NCBI GenBank assembly: GCA_963789535.1
Contig: CAWBKU010000003.1
Coordinates: 124,001 to 188,000 of the forward strand
DNA from: CAVXHQ01 sp963789535
GTDB taxonomy: Bacteria; Pseudomonadota; Alphaproteobacteria; Rhodobacterales; Rhodobacteraceae
Direction: 5' to 3'
Length of the DNA: 64,000 nt
Part shown: positions 39,540 through 48,841 of the stretch, piece after piece
Numbering within the stretch: position 1 is the stretch's first letter
Layout: each line of letters opens with the position of its first letter
Notes under the pieces: model-generated
What the model saw: the letters and a program-made list of their open reading frames with translations, nothing else
Told to the model about the DNA's origin: nothing
Databases searched by the model: none
Program-made: the position numbers and the translations under genes

Positions 39540-40082
39540 ATGACCAAACACGCCGTGCACGATGGCGCAGCACAGGCGGGCCTTGCCGGGACGGTAAAGT
39601 GGTTCGACCCGGTCAAGGGATTCGGCTTCGTGCTTGCCGACGACGGCGGACCCGACATCCTGCTGCACGCCAACGTCCTGCGCGCGCACGGGCAGAGCAC
39701 CGTTGCGGACGGCAGCCGCGTCTCTCTCATCGTGCAGCAGACCGAACGCGGCGTGCAGGCGGTCGAGATCGTGTCCGTCACGGCACCGGAGGCCGACTCT
39801 GCGGCACCGCTCGCCGATCTGGCCGAGGCCGGTCCGGCCGAGATCGCCGCGCTGCCGCTGTTGCCCGCGCGGGTGAAATGGTTCGACAAGGGCAAGGGGT
39901 TCGGCTTTGCCAATGCCTTCGGCGCCGCCGAGGACATCTTTGTCCATATCGAGGTTCTTCGCGCCTCGGCGCTATCGGAACTTGCGCCCGGCGAGGCGGT
40001 GGTGTTGCGTGTGATCGACGGACGGCGCGGCAAGATGGCCGCACAGGTGCTGTCTTGGGACATGGCAACGACGAGGGACTGA
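39540..40082 (+). CDS. Double cold-shock-domain protein
   Basis: A 180-residue RNA/ssDNA-binding protein with two CspA-like OB domains: residues ~15-75 (GTVKWFDPVKGFGFVLAD) and ~108-175 (ARVKWFDKGKGFGFANAF). Each keeps RNP1 (GFGF) and, in the second, FVHIEVLR for RNP2; in the first, RNP2 reads ILLHANVL. A ~35-residue Ala/Glu/Pro linker joins them. It likely acts as an RNA chaperone. GGAGGAG lies 8 nt before the ATG. A DUF192 gene follows 3 nt later, a pair seen in many Rhodobacteraceae. Confidence 0.92.
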   Translation: MTKHAVHDGAAQAGLAGTVKWFDPVKGFGFVLADDGGPDILLHANVLRAHGQSTVADGSRVSLIVQQTERGVQAVEIVSVTAPEADSAAPLADLAEAGPAEIAALPLLPARVKWFDKGKGFGFANAFGAAEDIFVHIEVLRASALSELAPGEAVVLRVIDGRRGKMAAQVLSWDMATTRD

Positions 40083-40085
40083 ACG

Positions 40086-40589
40086 ATGCCGATCAAATCC
40101 GGACGCGGGCGTATCCTTGCCACGCTTGGCCTCGCCACGGGACTGTCCCTCGTCGCGGCCTCGGCCACAGTGGCGCAGGCCCGGTGCCGCGACGATCTCG
40201 TGCGCGTCGAGGGCGACTGGGGTCACGCGAACTTTACCGTGCAAGTGGCAGACGACAATGAGGAAAGGATGCGGGGCCTGATGTTCGTCGAGGAGATGGG
40301 CATGCTCGAGGGCATGCTCTTCGTCTTCGATGCGCCGCAACGCGCCTCGTTCTGGATGCGCAATACGCTGATCCCGCTCGACATGCTGTTCATCGCCGAG
40401 GACGGGACGATTTCGACCGTGAAGGCCAATGCGGTGCCGTTGGACGAGACGCCGATCTTCGGCGGCGACGACATCGCCTATGTCCTCGAGATCAACGGCG
40501 GCATGGCCGCGCGTCTCGGCATCGAGCCGGGCGACGTGATCCAGCATCCGGCCCTCGGTCCGGATGCCGCGATGCCCTGCGACGACTAG
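40086..40589 (+). CDS. DUF192 family secreted protein
   Basis: 167 residues with a signal peptide (1-32, ATLGLATGLSLVAASATVAQA) and a DUF192 domain: EERMRGLMFVEEMGMLEGMLFVFD, SFWMRNTLIPLDMLFI, then VLEINGGMAARLGIEPGD. Domain function is unknown; members are exported. Directly after the cold-shock gene in one transcript. Confidence 0.9.
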   Translation: MPIKSGRGRILATLGLATGLSLVAASATVAQARCRDDLVRVEGDWGHANFTVQVADDNEERMRGLMFVEEMGMLEGMLFVFDAPQRASFWMRNTLIPLDMLFIAEDGTISTVKANAVPLDETPIFGGDDIAYVLEINGGMAARLGIEPGDVIQHPALGPDAAMPCDD

Positions 40590-40640
40590 CGGCGTTTTTC
40601 CTTTTCAACCACGCGCCGCACGCCTATGACGGCGACGGTT

Positions 40641-40717
40641 CGGGGCGTAGCGCAGCCTGGTAGCGCATCTGTTTTGGGAACAGAGGGTCGTAGGTTCGAA
40701 TCCTATCGCCCCGACCA
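40641..40717 (+). tRNA. tRNA-Pro (anticodon TGG)
   Basis: 77-nt cloverleaf. Acceptor stem CGGGGCG (40641-40647) pairs with CGCCCCG (40707-40713), discriminator A and encoded CCA at 40715-40717. Anticodon arm TCTGT-TTTGGGA-ACAGA places TGG at positions 34-36, reading CCN codons. T arm contains GGTTCGAATCC. No integrase or duplicated 3' end next to it, so no sign of an integrated element. Confidence 0.97.
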
Positions 40718-40718
40718 A

Positions 40719-41249
40719 TCACCCTTCGGCGCGGCCGACCGGGGCCGGGATCGGCTCTATCGGGAACGGCTGGCCGCCCGCCTGCGCCAGCAGGTCGCGC
40801 ATCACGCCGTCGCCCTCGGGCAGGCGCAGCCGGACCACGCCGCCGGTGCGTTGCGGCACCGAGATATAGGTATCGCCTGCCACGACATAGCCCTCGCCCG
40901 AGGGGCGCGAGGCAAAGGTGGTGTAGAGGCGCGGCAGATTTTCGACCGTGCCGTTGTGGGTCAGGATCAACGCCGCGGCCCCTTCCGGTGAGGGCAGGGA
41001 TTCGCAGATCACCGATTCGGCGTCGGGCTGCCGCAGGCGCTGGTTCGGGTTGACGCAACTCTGCACCGCCGCCATCAGAAGGGCGTCCGGAAACTCGGGA
41101 AAGAACGCCTGTTGCGCCTCGGGGTAGAGGACCACGGGCCCCTCGGCCAGCGGATCGGCCAGCGGATCGGGCGCCGCCGGGTCGGTGCCGCCCGAACAGG
41201 CGGCGAGCAGGCCGAGTGCCAGAAATCCGTGCAGGTTGGTCCGTGCCAT
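40719..41249 (-). CDS. Hypothetical lipoprotein
   Basis: 176 residues with a lipoprotein signal peptide: MARTNLHGFLALGLLAACSGG, lipobox LAAC at residues 15-18. The mature part is a Pro/Asp-rich linker then a small domain of unknown family (SCVNPNQRLRQPDAESVICESL, with cysteines that could pair). Located 1 nt from the tRNA 3' end on the opposite strand. Confidence 0.8.
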   Translation of the reverse strand: MARTNLHGFLALGLLAACSGGTDPAAPDPLADPLAEGPVVLYPEAQQAFFPEFPDALLMAAVQSCVNPNQRLRQPDAESVICESLPSPEGAAALILTHNGTVENLPRLYTTFASRPSGEGYVVAGDTYISVPQRTGGVVRLRLPEGDGVMRDLLAQAGGQPFPIEPIPAPVGRAEG

Positions 41250-41875
41250 CCCAAACCCTCGTCCGCCGTTGCGCCGTGTCGTTCGGGCAACGATGGCATG
41301 GCAGGGGCGGTCGCCTCAAGGTGGCAGTTCGCCGCCCCGGCGGCGCCCCGGTCCGGGACCGGTTCCGGTGGACAACTTCGCCCGATGCCTTCGCTCTGCC
41401 GGCTAAGTCTGCCGGGCCGCAAAAGTTTCCGCATCTGCACGACAGGGGGCGCGCGAGCGGTCGCTGTGTATGGTCCGGTGGAGAAGATTTCGACGCGGCC
41501 GGACGGTCCCGGCAGGCCGAATCGCCGGTGAACCCGTCAACCTGAAAATCGTTGATCTTGTGTGAATTAGGCGTTGACCCACTAGCCGTAGTTGCGGCAC
41601 CTATGGCAGGCCGGTGAAAGAGGCGCCAAGTCGCTCGCAGCCGGCAGGGGACGGAAACAGCACTGACCGAAGAGGGACCGACAGGATCGGTCCCGCGGCC
41701 GCAAGGCGAGGTAGGGATGAAACGCGACCCTTCGAAGGTCCGGGCACAACGTCGTGTCCGGTGCCGAAGAGGGCGCGCGTCGCTGTTGCGGACCGACGCG
41801 GGGGATCCGGACCGGATCGTCCGGCAAAATCAAACGGTGCCGCAATGACGGCGCAGGACAACCAGGGGCAGAGAC
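41250..41875 (+). other. Long leader region upstream of nrdJ
   Basis: About 626 bases without a convincing gene; it separates the divergent lipoprotein and nrdJ. It holds an 8-bp hairpin, GGGACCGA / TCGGTCCC with loop CAGGA (41674-41694), within the probable nrdJ 5' UTR. Because nrdJ needs adenosylcobalamin I searched by eye for a cobalamin riboswitch (B12 box and core) and found none. A TTGACC at 41574-41579 is a possible -35 element without a clear -10. Confidence 0.4.
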
Positions 41876-44800
41876 ATGCAGATCGACCGCGCATTCACCA
41901 CCAGGGGCCAGGACGCCTATTCCGGGATCGAGTTCAAGCGGACCAGTTCCGAGATCCGCAATCCGAACGGCACCACCGTCTTCAAGCTCGAGAACTGCGA
42001 GATCCCCGCGTCCTGGAGCCAGGTCGCCTCGGACGTCATCGCGCAAAAGTATTTCCGCAAGGCCGGTGTGCCGAGCGAGGTGAAGAAGGTGCGTGAAAAA
42101 GGCGTGCCGTCGTTCCTGTGGAAGTCCGTGCCCGCCAAGGGCGCCACGATGGGTGGCGAAATCAGCGCCAAGCAGGTCTTCGACCGGCTGGCGGGCGCCT
42201 GGACCTATTGGGGCTGGAAGGGTGGCTATTTCTCCACCGAGGCCGATGCGCAGGCCTATTTCGACGAGATGCGCTATATGCTCGCGCGCCAGATGGCCGC
42301 CCCGAACTCGCCCCAGTGGTTCAACACCGGCCTGCACTGGGCCTATGGCATCGACGGACCCGCACAGGGGCACCACTACGTCGACCACGAGACCGGCGTG
42401 CTGACCGCGTCCGCGTCCTCCTACGAGCATCCGCAGCCGCACGCCTGTTTCATCCAGGGCGTGAAGGACGATCTGGTGAACGAGGGCGGCATCATGGACC
42501 TTTGGGTCCGCGAGGCGCGCCTGTTCAAGTACGGCTCGGGCACCGGCACCAACTTTTCCCACCTGCGCGGCGAGGGCGAAAAGCTGTCGGGCGGTGGCAA
42601 GTCGTCGGGGCTGATGGGGTTCCTCAAGATCGGCGACCGCGCGGCGGGCGCGATCAAGTCGGGCGGCACGACGCGGCGCGCGGCCAAGATGGTGATCGTC
42701 GACGCCGACCACCCCGATATCGAGGCGTTCATCGACTGGAAGGTGCTCGAGGAGCAGAAGGTCGCCAGCATCGTCGCCGGATCGAAGATGCACGAACGAC
42801 ACCTGAACTTCATCTTCAAGGCGATCGGGGTCTGGGACGGGGCCGAGGCGGACGCCTATGACCCGGCCAAGAACGAGAGCCTGAAGGCCGCGATCCGCGC
42901 CGCCAAGAAGGTCTGCATCCCCGAAACCTACGTCAAGCGCGTCCTCGACTATGCGCGTCAGGGCCACACCAGCATCGAGTTCCCGGTCTATGACACCGAT
43001 TGGGACAGCGAGGCCTATGCGAGCGTCTCTGGCCAGAACTCCAACAACTCGATCCGCGTTACCGACGCGTTCCTCAAGGCCGTGGAGAACGACGGCGACT
43101 GGGAACTGCTGAACCGCAAGGACGGCTCTGTCGCCAAGACGGTCAAGGCGCGCGATCTGTGGGACAAGGTCGGGCACGCCGCCTGGGCCTGCGCCGATCC
43201 GGGCATCCAGTATCACGACACCGTCAATGCCTGGCACACCTGTCCCGAGGACGGTGCGATCCGCGGGTCCAACCCGTGCAGCGAATACATGTTCCTCGAC
43301 GATACCGCCTGTAATCTGGCGTCGATGAACCTTTTGACGTTCTATCGTGACGGCGCCTTCGACGCCGACCGCTACATGCACGCGACCCGGCTCTGGACCC
43401 TGACGCTCGAGATATCGGTGATGATGGCGCAGTTTCCATCGAAGGAAATCGCCCAACTCTCCTACGATTTCCGCACCCTCGGCCTCGGCTATGCCAACAT
43501 CGGCGGCCTTCTGATGAATATGGGGCTGAGCTATGACAGCGACGAGGGCCGCGCGATGGCCGGGGCGTTGACCGCCGTGATGACGGGTGTGAGCTATGCG
43601 ACCTCGGCCGAAATCGCCTCGGAACGCGGCGCGTTCGCGGGCTATGCGCGCAACGCCGACCACATGCTGCGGGTCATCCGCAACCACCGCACCGCGGCGC
43701 ACGGGCTGACGGACGGCTACGAGGGCCTCGCGGTCAAACCCGTCGCCCTCGACCATGCCAATTGCCCCGACAGCCGCCTGTCCGCCCTCGCGAAGTCGAG
43801 CTGGGACGAGGCGCTGCGTCTGGGAGAGGCGCACGGCTACCGCAACGCGCAGGTCAGCGTCATCGCGCCGACCGGCACCATCGGTCTCGTCATGGACTGC
43901 GACACCACCGGCATCGAGCCCGATTTCGCGCTGGTGAAGTTCAAGAAGCTGGCGGGCGGCGGATACTTCAAGATCATCAACCGCTCGGTCCCCGCCGCCC
44001 TCGAGAAACTCGGCTACGGCCCGGCGCAGATCGAAGAGATCGTGAGCTATGCGGTGGGCCACGCCAGCATCGGCAACGCGCCCGGCATCAATACGACCGC
44101 GCTCGTCGGCCTCGGGTTCGGGCCCGCCGAACTGCGCAAGGTCGACGGTGCGCTGGCGTCCGCCTTCGACATCCGCTTCGTCTTCAACCGCTGGACGCTG
44201 GGCGACGATTTCCTTACCGGATCGCTGGGCATCCCCGAGGCGAAGCTCGACGATCCGGCCTTCGATCTGCTACGCCACCTGGGGTTCACCAAGGCCGAGA
44301 TCGACGCCGCCAACGACCACGTCTGCGGCACCATGACCCTCGAAGGCGCGCCGCACCTGAAGGCCGAGCATTATCCGGTCTTCGACTGCGCCAACGCCTG
44401 CGGCAAGAAGGGCAAGCGGTTCCTGAGCGTCGACAGCCACATCACCATGATGGCCGCCGCACAATCGTTCATCTCGGGTGCCATTTCCAAGACGATCAAC
44501 ATGCCCAACGATGCCGACATCGGCGAATGCAAGCGCGCCTATGAGCTGTCGTGGTCGCTCGGCGTGAAGGCGAACGCGCTCTACCGCGACGGCTCGAAAT
44601 TGTCGCAACCGCTGGCCAGCGCGCTGATCGAGGACGACGACGAAGCCGCCGACATCCTCGAAAGCGGGAACGTCCACGAAAAGGCGATCGTGCTTGCCGA
44701 AAAGATCATCGAGAAGATCGTCATCAGGGAGGTGCGCAACCGCGAGCGGGACAAGATGCCCCAGCGGCGCAAGGGCTATACGCAAAAGGCCAATGTCGGT

Positions 44801-45547
44801 GGACACAAGGTCTACCTCAGGACCGGGGAATATGCCGACGGCACGCTCGGCGAGATCTTCATCGACATGCACAAGGAAGGCGCCGGCTTCCGGGCGATGA
44901 TGAACAACTTCGCCATCGCCGTCTCAGTCGGCCTGCAATACGGCGTGCCCCTCGAGGAATTCGTCGACGCCTTCACCTTCACCAAGTTCGAGCCTGCGGG
45001 CATGGTGCAGGGCAACGACAGCATCAAGCAGGCGACCTCGATCCTCGATTACATCTTCCGCGAACTGGCGGTCAGCTACCTCGACCGCACGGATCTGGCG
45101 CACGTCAAACCCGAGGGGCACGCCTTCGACGATCTGGGACGCGGCGAGGAAGAGGGCAAGTCGAATATCCGTGCCCCTTCCGACGTGGCGGCGACGAAAT
45201 CGCTCGAGGTGCTCAAGCAGATGAGTTCGACGGGCTACCTGCGCAAGCGGATGCCGCATGACTTCATGCTGTTGCAGGGCGGCGGCATGGCAAGCGGCGT
45301 CGGCATGGCCGAGGCGGCGGCAACCTTTGAAGCCTTCGTTCCGGCGATGGCTGCCGCAGTCGGCCAGGCCGAGGGCCAGACCTCGGCCCTCGCCACCCGC
45401 GCGGCCACCGGCATCACCGCCCGCGACAAGGCCAAGATGCAGGGCTACGAGGGCGATCCCTGCGGCGAATGCGGCAACTACACGCTGGTGCGCAACGGCA
45501 CCTGCATGAAGTGCAACACCTGCGGCGGCACAAGCGGGTGTAGCTGA
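41876..45547 (+). CDS. nrdJ: Adenosylcobalamin-dependent ribonucleotide reductase (class II)
   Basis: Reduces ribonucleotides to deoxyribonucleotides for DNA synthesis using an AdoCbl radical; works with or without oxygen. 1223 residues. Catalytic Cys in HPQPHACFIQGV near 190, active-site NPCSEYMFLDDTACNLASMNL (split: NPCSEYMF then DDTACNLASMNL, near 466) and ASIGNAPGINTTAL. The C-terminal cysteines CGECGNYTLVRNG and CMKCNTCGGTSGCS form the reducing tail or zinc ribbon. The start MQIDRAFTTRGQDAY is typical. Complete, with a strong terminator downstream. Confidence 0.97.
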   Translation: MQIDRAFTTRGQDAYSGIEFKRTSSEIRNPNGTTVFKLENCEIPASWSQVASDVIAQKYFRKAGVPSEVKKVREKGVPSFLWKSVPAKGATMGGEISAKQVFDRLAGAWTYWGWKGGYFSTEADAQAYFDEMRYMLARQMAAPNSPQWFNTGLHWAYGIDGPAQGHHYVDHETGVLTASASSYEHPQPHACFIQGVKDDLVNEGGIMDLWVREARLFKYGSGTGTNFSHLRGEGEKLSGGGKSSGLMGFLKIGDRAAGAIKSGGTTRRAAKMVIVDADHPDIEAFIDWKVLEEQKVASIVAGSKMHERHLNFIFKAIGVWDGAEADAYDPAKNESLKAAIRAAKKVCIPETYVKRVLDYARQGHTSIEFPVYDTDWDSEAYASVSGQNSNNSIRVTDAFLKAVENDGDWELLNRKDGSVAKTVKARDLWDKVGHAAWACADPGIQYHDTVNAWHTCPEDGAIRGSNPCSEYMFLDDTACNLASMNLLTFYRDGAFDADRYMHATRLWTLTLEISVMMAQFPSKEIAQLSYDFRTLGLGYANIGGLLMNMGLSYDSDEGRAMAGALTAVMTGVSYATSAEIASERGAFAGYARNADHMLRVIRNHRTAAHGLTDGYEGLAVKPVALDHANCPDSRLSALAKSSWDEALRLGEAHGYRNAQVSVIAPTGTIGLVMDCDTTGIEPDFALVKFKKLAGGGYFKIINRSVPAALEKLGYGPAQIEEIVSYAVGHASIGNAPGINTTALVGLGFGPAELRKVDGALASAFDIRFVFNRWTLGDDFLTGSLGIPEAKLDDPAFDLLRHLGFTKAEIDAANDHVCGTMTLEGAPHLKAEHYPVFDCANACGKKGKRFLSVDSHITMMAAAQSFISGAISKTINMPNDADIGECKRAYELSWSLGVKANALYRDGSKLSQPLASALIEDDDEAADILESGNVHEKAIVLAEKIIEKIVIREVRNRERDKMPQRRKGYTQKANVGGHKVYLRTGEYADGTLGEIFIDMHKEGAGFRAMMNNFAIAVSVGLQYGVPLEEFVDAFTFTKFEPAGMVQGNDSIKQATSILDYIFRELAVSYLDRTDLAHVKPEGHAFDDLGRGEEEGKSNIRAPSDVAATKSLEVLKQMSSTGYLRKRMPHDFMLLQGGGMASGVGMAEAAATFEAFVPAMAAAVGQAEGQTSALATRAATGITARDKAKMQGYEGDPCGECGNYTLVRNGTCMKCNTCGGTSGCS

Positions 45548-45746
45548 CGCCGCACCGACACGACCGCCCGCGGCGCTCCCTCCCGGCGGCCGGGACGGGG
45601 CGGCCCGGCGGCTCCTGAGCCCGGGTCGCCGAATGACGCAAAGAGGGATGCAGGTTCCGGCAGGGGTGCGCCCCTGTCGGCGCAGGCCGGGCCGCAGGCA
45701 ATGCAATCCCGAGCAGTAAACGAGTGAGCCTGGTCAGCGAACCTCC

Positions 45747-45772
45747 GGGGCCCCTTCGGGGGCCCCCTTTTT
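45747..45772 (+). terminator. Rho-independent terminator after nrdJ (UUCG tetraloop)
   Basis: GGGGCCCC (45747-45754), tetraloop TTCG (45755-45758), GGGGCCCC (45759-45766), C, then five T residues. It lies 200 nt past the nrdJ stop and only 32 nt from the end of the convergent PRC-barrel gene. Confidence 0.9.
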
Positions 45773-45803
45773 CATCGATCGCCCGCCGCGGCGGGGAAAG
45801 TCC

Positions 45804-46157
45804 CTAGTACCAGGGGTATGGCACGCCGTAGTGGTCGTGGTCGCGGGTCTGCCAGTCGCGGTTGGCGGCCCAGTCTCCCGGCCGGTCGGGCGCGCTCTTC
45901 AACTGTTCGGACGTGATGTCGGTGACGAAACCCTCCTTGGCCGGATCGTAGGTCAACTTTCCCCAGGGGATCGGATAATGTTCCTCGCCCATGCCCAGAA
46001 AGCCGCCAAAACCCATGACGGCATAGGTCACTTTTCCGGAAACCTTTTCGATCATCAGATGATCGATGCTGCCCACGATCTCGCCCGAGGGCGCGTAGAC
46101 GTTGGTGCCGTTCACATCGGCGGAAGAAACGAGGTGGTGGTCGCTTTTGCTCGTCAT
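45804..46157 (-). CDS. PRC-barrel domain protein
   Basis: 117 residues with a PRC-barrel domain: NGTNVYAPSGEIVGSIDHLMIEK, KVTYAVMGFGGFLGMGEEHYPIPW, then KLTYDPAKEGFVTDIT. Such small cytoplasmic proteins occur in stress-related settings; function unknown. GAGGAGAAC precedes the ATG. Convergent with nrdJ and divergent from the ATP-grasp gene that opens the Ter cluster. Confidence 0.92.
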   Translation of the reverse strand: MTSKSDHHLVSSADVNGTNVYAPSGEIVGSIDHLMIEKVSGKVTYAVMGFGGFLGMGEEHYPIPWGKLTYDPAKEGFVTDITSEQLKSAPDRPGDWAANRDWQTRDHDHYGVPYPWY

Positions 46158-46292
46158 GTCGTTCTCCTCGATCGACGGGTTACTGCGGTGCAAACCATGG
46201 CGCGGACCAATCGGTTCCGTCGCAGGGGTGCGGGACGTGGCGCTGGACAGGTGATCGGGGGCGCGCCATAGGACGCGCGACGGGGGAACGGC

Positions 46293-47333
46293 ATGACACG
46301 CATCTGGTACACCAAGGGCCTGTCGGTCACGGGCGACGCCATCGCGCTGATGCGCGCGGATCCTGCTGCGGCGGGGTGGACCTTCGTGGCGAGCCATACC
46401 GATCCCGCAGCGCCGGTCGGCGCACTGGCCGATATCTTCCTCGTCGAGCCGAAGGGGCAGACCGGCGCGGCCTATGCTGGCTGGGTTCTCGAAACCGCGA
46501 TCGCCGAGCGTGTCGATCTCGTGGTGGCGCAACGCTCCGCCTCGGCCCTTTGGGACCAACGGTCGAGCTTTGCCGGGCATGGGATCGCACTCGAGATCGC
46601 CGCGGAGCCGGGGATACTGGCGCTCCTCGACGACAAGCGGGCGTTTCAGGCGGACATCGCGCGGCCGGAAGTCGCGGCCGAAGGCGTGCGGGGCCACGAC
46701 GCCTGGCAATTTGCGACGCTGCCCGAGTTCGATGCGGCCTGGGAGACGGCGCGCGACACCGCCGGCACGTTCTGCGTGAAGCCGGCGCGCGGCATCTTCG
46801 GCGCCGGGTTCCGGCGGATCGACGCGGGCGGCGACGAGATGGCGCGGATCCTGTCGACCGAGCCGGGGGCGGCGTTCCGCATCTCGCTCGCCGCCTATCG
46901 CGCCGCGCTGGCCGGTGCCGCCCGGGCGGTGCCGCAACTCCTCATGCCGTTCCTGCCGGGCGTCGAGCGCAGCGTCGATTTCGTGGCGAGGAACGGCGTC
47001 ATCCTGTCGGCGGTGTGCCGCGCCAAGGTCGGAACCGCGCAACGCCTCGAGACGAGGGGCGCTTCGGTCGACATGGCGCGGGTGCTGGCCGCGCGCTACG
47101 GGTTGAGCGGCATGTGCAATTTGCAGACCCGCGAGGACGCGGGCGGGGTGCCCCGTGTCCTCGAGATAAACGCGCGGATGTCGGGGGGGATGGCGCTGGC
47201 GTGTCTCGCGGGCGTGAACTTGCCGCTGATATCGGCGCAGGCGGCGCTGGGGCACGACACCGGCACGCACCCGGCACCTCAGGAGGGGGCACTGGTGCAG
47301 TTCGAGCAGGTGGCGCGGCGGTTGGGCGGCTAG
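46293..47333 (+). CDS. ATP-grasp enzyme of Ter clusters
   Basis: 346 residues with ATP-grasp features: a pre-ATP-grasp N-terminal domain (to ~105), KPARGIFGAGFRRID as the phosphate-binding loop (~165), ERSVDFVARNG for the metal strand and RVLEINARMSGGMALACL for the second metal-binding Glu/Asn. It resembles the ATP-grasp family (ATPgrasp_Ter) associated with TerD operons, thought to ligate an amino or carboxylate group in a metabolite pathway. The actual substrates are unknown. It overlaps the convergent kinase gene's stop codon by CTAG at 47330-47333. Confidence 0.85.
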   Translation: MTRIWYTKGLSVTGDAIALMRADPAAAGWTFVASHTDPAAPVGALADIFLVEPKGQTGAAYAGWVLETAIAERVDLVVAQRSASALWDQRSSFAGHGIALEIAAEPGILALLDDKRAFQADIARPEVAAEGVRGHDAWQFATLPEFDAAWETARDTAGTFCVKPARGIFGAGFRRIDAGGDEMARILSTEPGAAFRISLAAYRAALAGAARAVPQLLMPFLPGVERSVDFVARNGVILSAVCRAKVGTAQRLETRGASVDMARVLAARYGLSGMCNLQTREDAGGVPRVLEINARMSGGMALACLAGVNLPLISAQAALGHDTGTHPAPQEGALVQFEQVARRLGG

Positions 47334-48841
47334 GGCGCCACGCCGGCAAGCTGCACGTGGACGAGACGTCCGCCGTCGGCGCGCGACAGCAGGATTTGCT
47401 GACCATCGGAAAGCACGACGCTCTCGCCGACCGGCACGACGCGGCCCGTCGCAACCTCGGTCATGTCGGGCAGGGCCGAATTGGTCAGGTGCCAGTGGCC
47501 GCCGTGATACTGGACATAACCGACGCGGGCGCGGTGTTCGGGGGCAAGGCGCTCGTTTGGAAAGACGAAACGGTTCGCGTGCCAGGGATAGAGCGAGAGG
47601 CCGTCGTAGACGGTGATCCGGTGCCCGTCGGGCCGGAACCCGGCGCCGGGGCGGGCGGAGTAGAGGTTCAGGATCGGGGCGACGTGCGGATAGGGCGTCC
47701 CGCAGAGCGGGCAGCGCGGTTGCACGGTGTCGTCGAAGACATAGAGGCCCATCTCGCAGCCCGGCTTCGCGCAGGGCAGGAGCATGTCGGCGGTCCGCAC
47801 CAGCGCCGTTTCCCAGTTCTCGGCGGTCGGGCGGGCGTCGGGATCGTGCAGTCCGTCGACGAAAGCCTTTGTGAACAGGTCGGCGAGCAGCGGGCCGCAG
47901 AGCCTGTGGGGCAGACGGTCGGTATCGGCCCAGGGCAGGGCGGTCTTGCGCACCTGTGTGGTGTCGATCCGGTTGGAGGCGTCGTCAGGGTGCTCGATCC
48001 AGAGCGCGGCCTCGCCCATCGCGAGCATGTCGTCGCGCGCCGCATCGTCGATATCGTGGATCTTGCGGCCCTGAAGCGGATGGCGGCCCAGCAGATACAT
48101 GTAGATGAGCACGGCGAGCGCGTGACGGTCGGTGCGGATCGAGGGCATCGCGCGGGCCGGGTCGGTCGCGGCGAGGTGCTGCGAGCGGACCACCTCGGGG
48201 GCGATGAAATCGGGCGTGCCGACGACATCGGGCGGAAACTTGCCCGGCACCACGAGGCCGTCGATGTCGATGATGCAGGCGCCCCCCGTCAGGGGATCGA
48301 CCAGAACATTGCGATAGCTGAGGTCCGAATGTGCCAGTCCCGCAGCGTGCAGGCGCCGCACGGCACGGGCAAGGCGGATGCAGATGCGCAGGTAGTCGAC
48401 CCATTTGCCGCGTTCGCGCGGGTCGAGGAAGGCGGTGCGGTGGTGCGCGCTGGCAAACCACTTTCCCTGCTTTTCCTTGCCCCTGATCGCCAGCATATCG
48501 CCATTGGTCGAGCCATGCTCGAACCGGAAATTCCCTTCGAACACAGGCACGACGAGGCCTGTCTTGCCGTTCCACGTCAACGTGTCGCGGGGCCAGCGGT
48601 AGAGCGCGGCAAGCTCGGCACCGCCCTCACCGCCGAGGATGCGGGGCCGGTGCACGTCGATGAGCGCGGTCAGGCGTTCGACGCCCGCAGGCGACAGCGG
48701 CTCGCGGAAGAAGGCGATGACGTCAGGGCCGTCGGTGGCGTGGACGTCCTTCATCGTGCCGCTGGCGATCGGATCGGGGTGCAGGACGATGTCCTCTCCC
48801 CGGTCGGTCCGGATGTGTTCCTTGCCCCGGCGCGGTGCCAT
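47330..48841 (-). CDS. Ser/Thr kinase-like protein with zinc ribbon (TerY-P triad)
   Basis: 503 residues. Kinase landmarks: degenerate Gly-rich strand near DPIASGTMKDVHATDG (22-37), catalytic loop AHSDLSYRNVLVD (~170), DIDG in place of DFG, and GTPDFIAPEVV as the APE segment. The usual VAIK lysine is not seen (the strand reads VIAFFREP), so activity needs testing; this may be normal for the Ter family. After the kinase comes a zinc-ribbon pair CAKPGCEMGLY and PRCPLCGTPYP (~360-390) and a C-terminal beta-rich tail. The neighbours are PP2C and VWA genes, the TerY-P triad. Its ATG overlaps the PP2C stop by one base (TGATG). Confidence 0.88.
   Translation of the reverse strand: MAPRRGKEHIRTDRGEDIVLHPDPIASGTMKDVHATDGPDVIAFFREPLSPAGVERLTALIDVHRPRILGGEGGAELAALYRWPRDTLTWNGKTGLVVPVFEGNFRFEHGSTNGDMLAIRGKEKQGKWFASAHHRTAFLDPRERGKWVDYLRICIRLARAVRRLHAAGLAHSDLSYRNVLVDPLTGGACIIDIDGLVVPGKFPPDVVGTPDFIAPEVVRSQHLAATDPARAMPSIRTDRHALAVLIYMYLLGRHPLQGRKIHDIDDAARDDMLAMGEAALWIEHPDDASNRIDTTQVRKTALPWADTDRLPHRLCGPLLADLFTKAFVDGLHDPDARPTAENWETALVRTADMLLPCAKPGCEMGLYVFDDTVQPRCPLCGTPYPHVAPILNLYSARPGAGFRPDGHRITVYDGLSLYPWHANRFVFPNERLAPEHRARVGYVQYHGGHWHLTNSALPDMTEVATGRVVPVGESVVLSDGQQILLSRADGGRLVHVQLAGVAP

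Noticed and set aside
41250..41875. Cobalamin riboswitch before nrdJ
   Set aside because: No B12 box or canonical AdoCbl core was found by eye, although the region is long enough.
41582..44062. 826-codon minus-strand frame opposite nrdJ
   Set aside because: Composition-driven shadow: Arg/Gly/Ala-rich with no motif, while the plus strand encodes a complete class II reductase.
40641..46293. tRNA-Pro as an attachment site for a genomic island including the Ter cluster
   Set aside because: No integrase, no duplicated tRNA 3' end, and no change in base composition is apparent between the tRNA and the Ter cluster.
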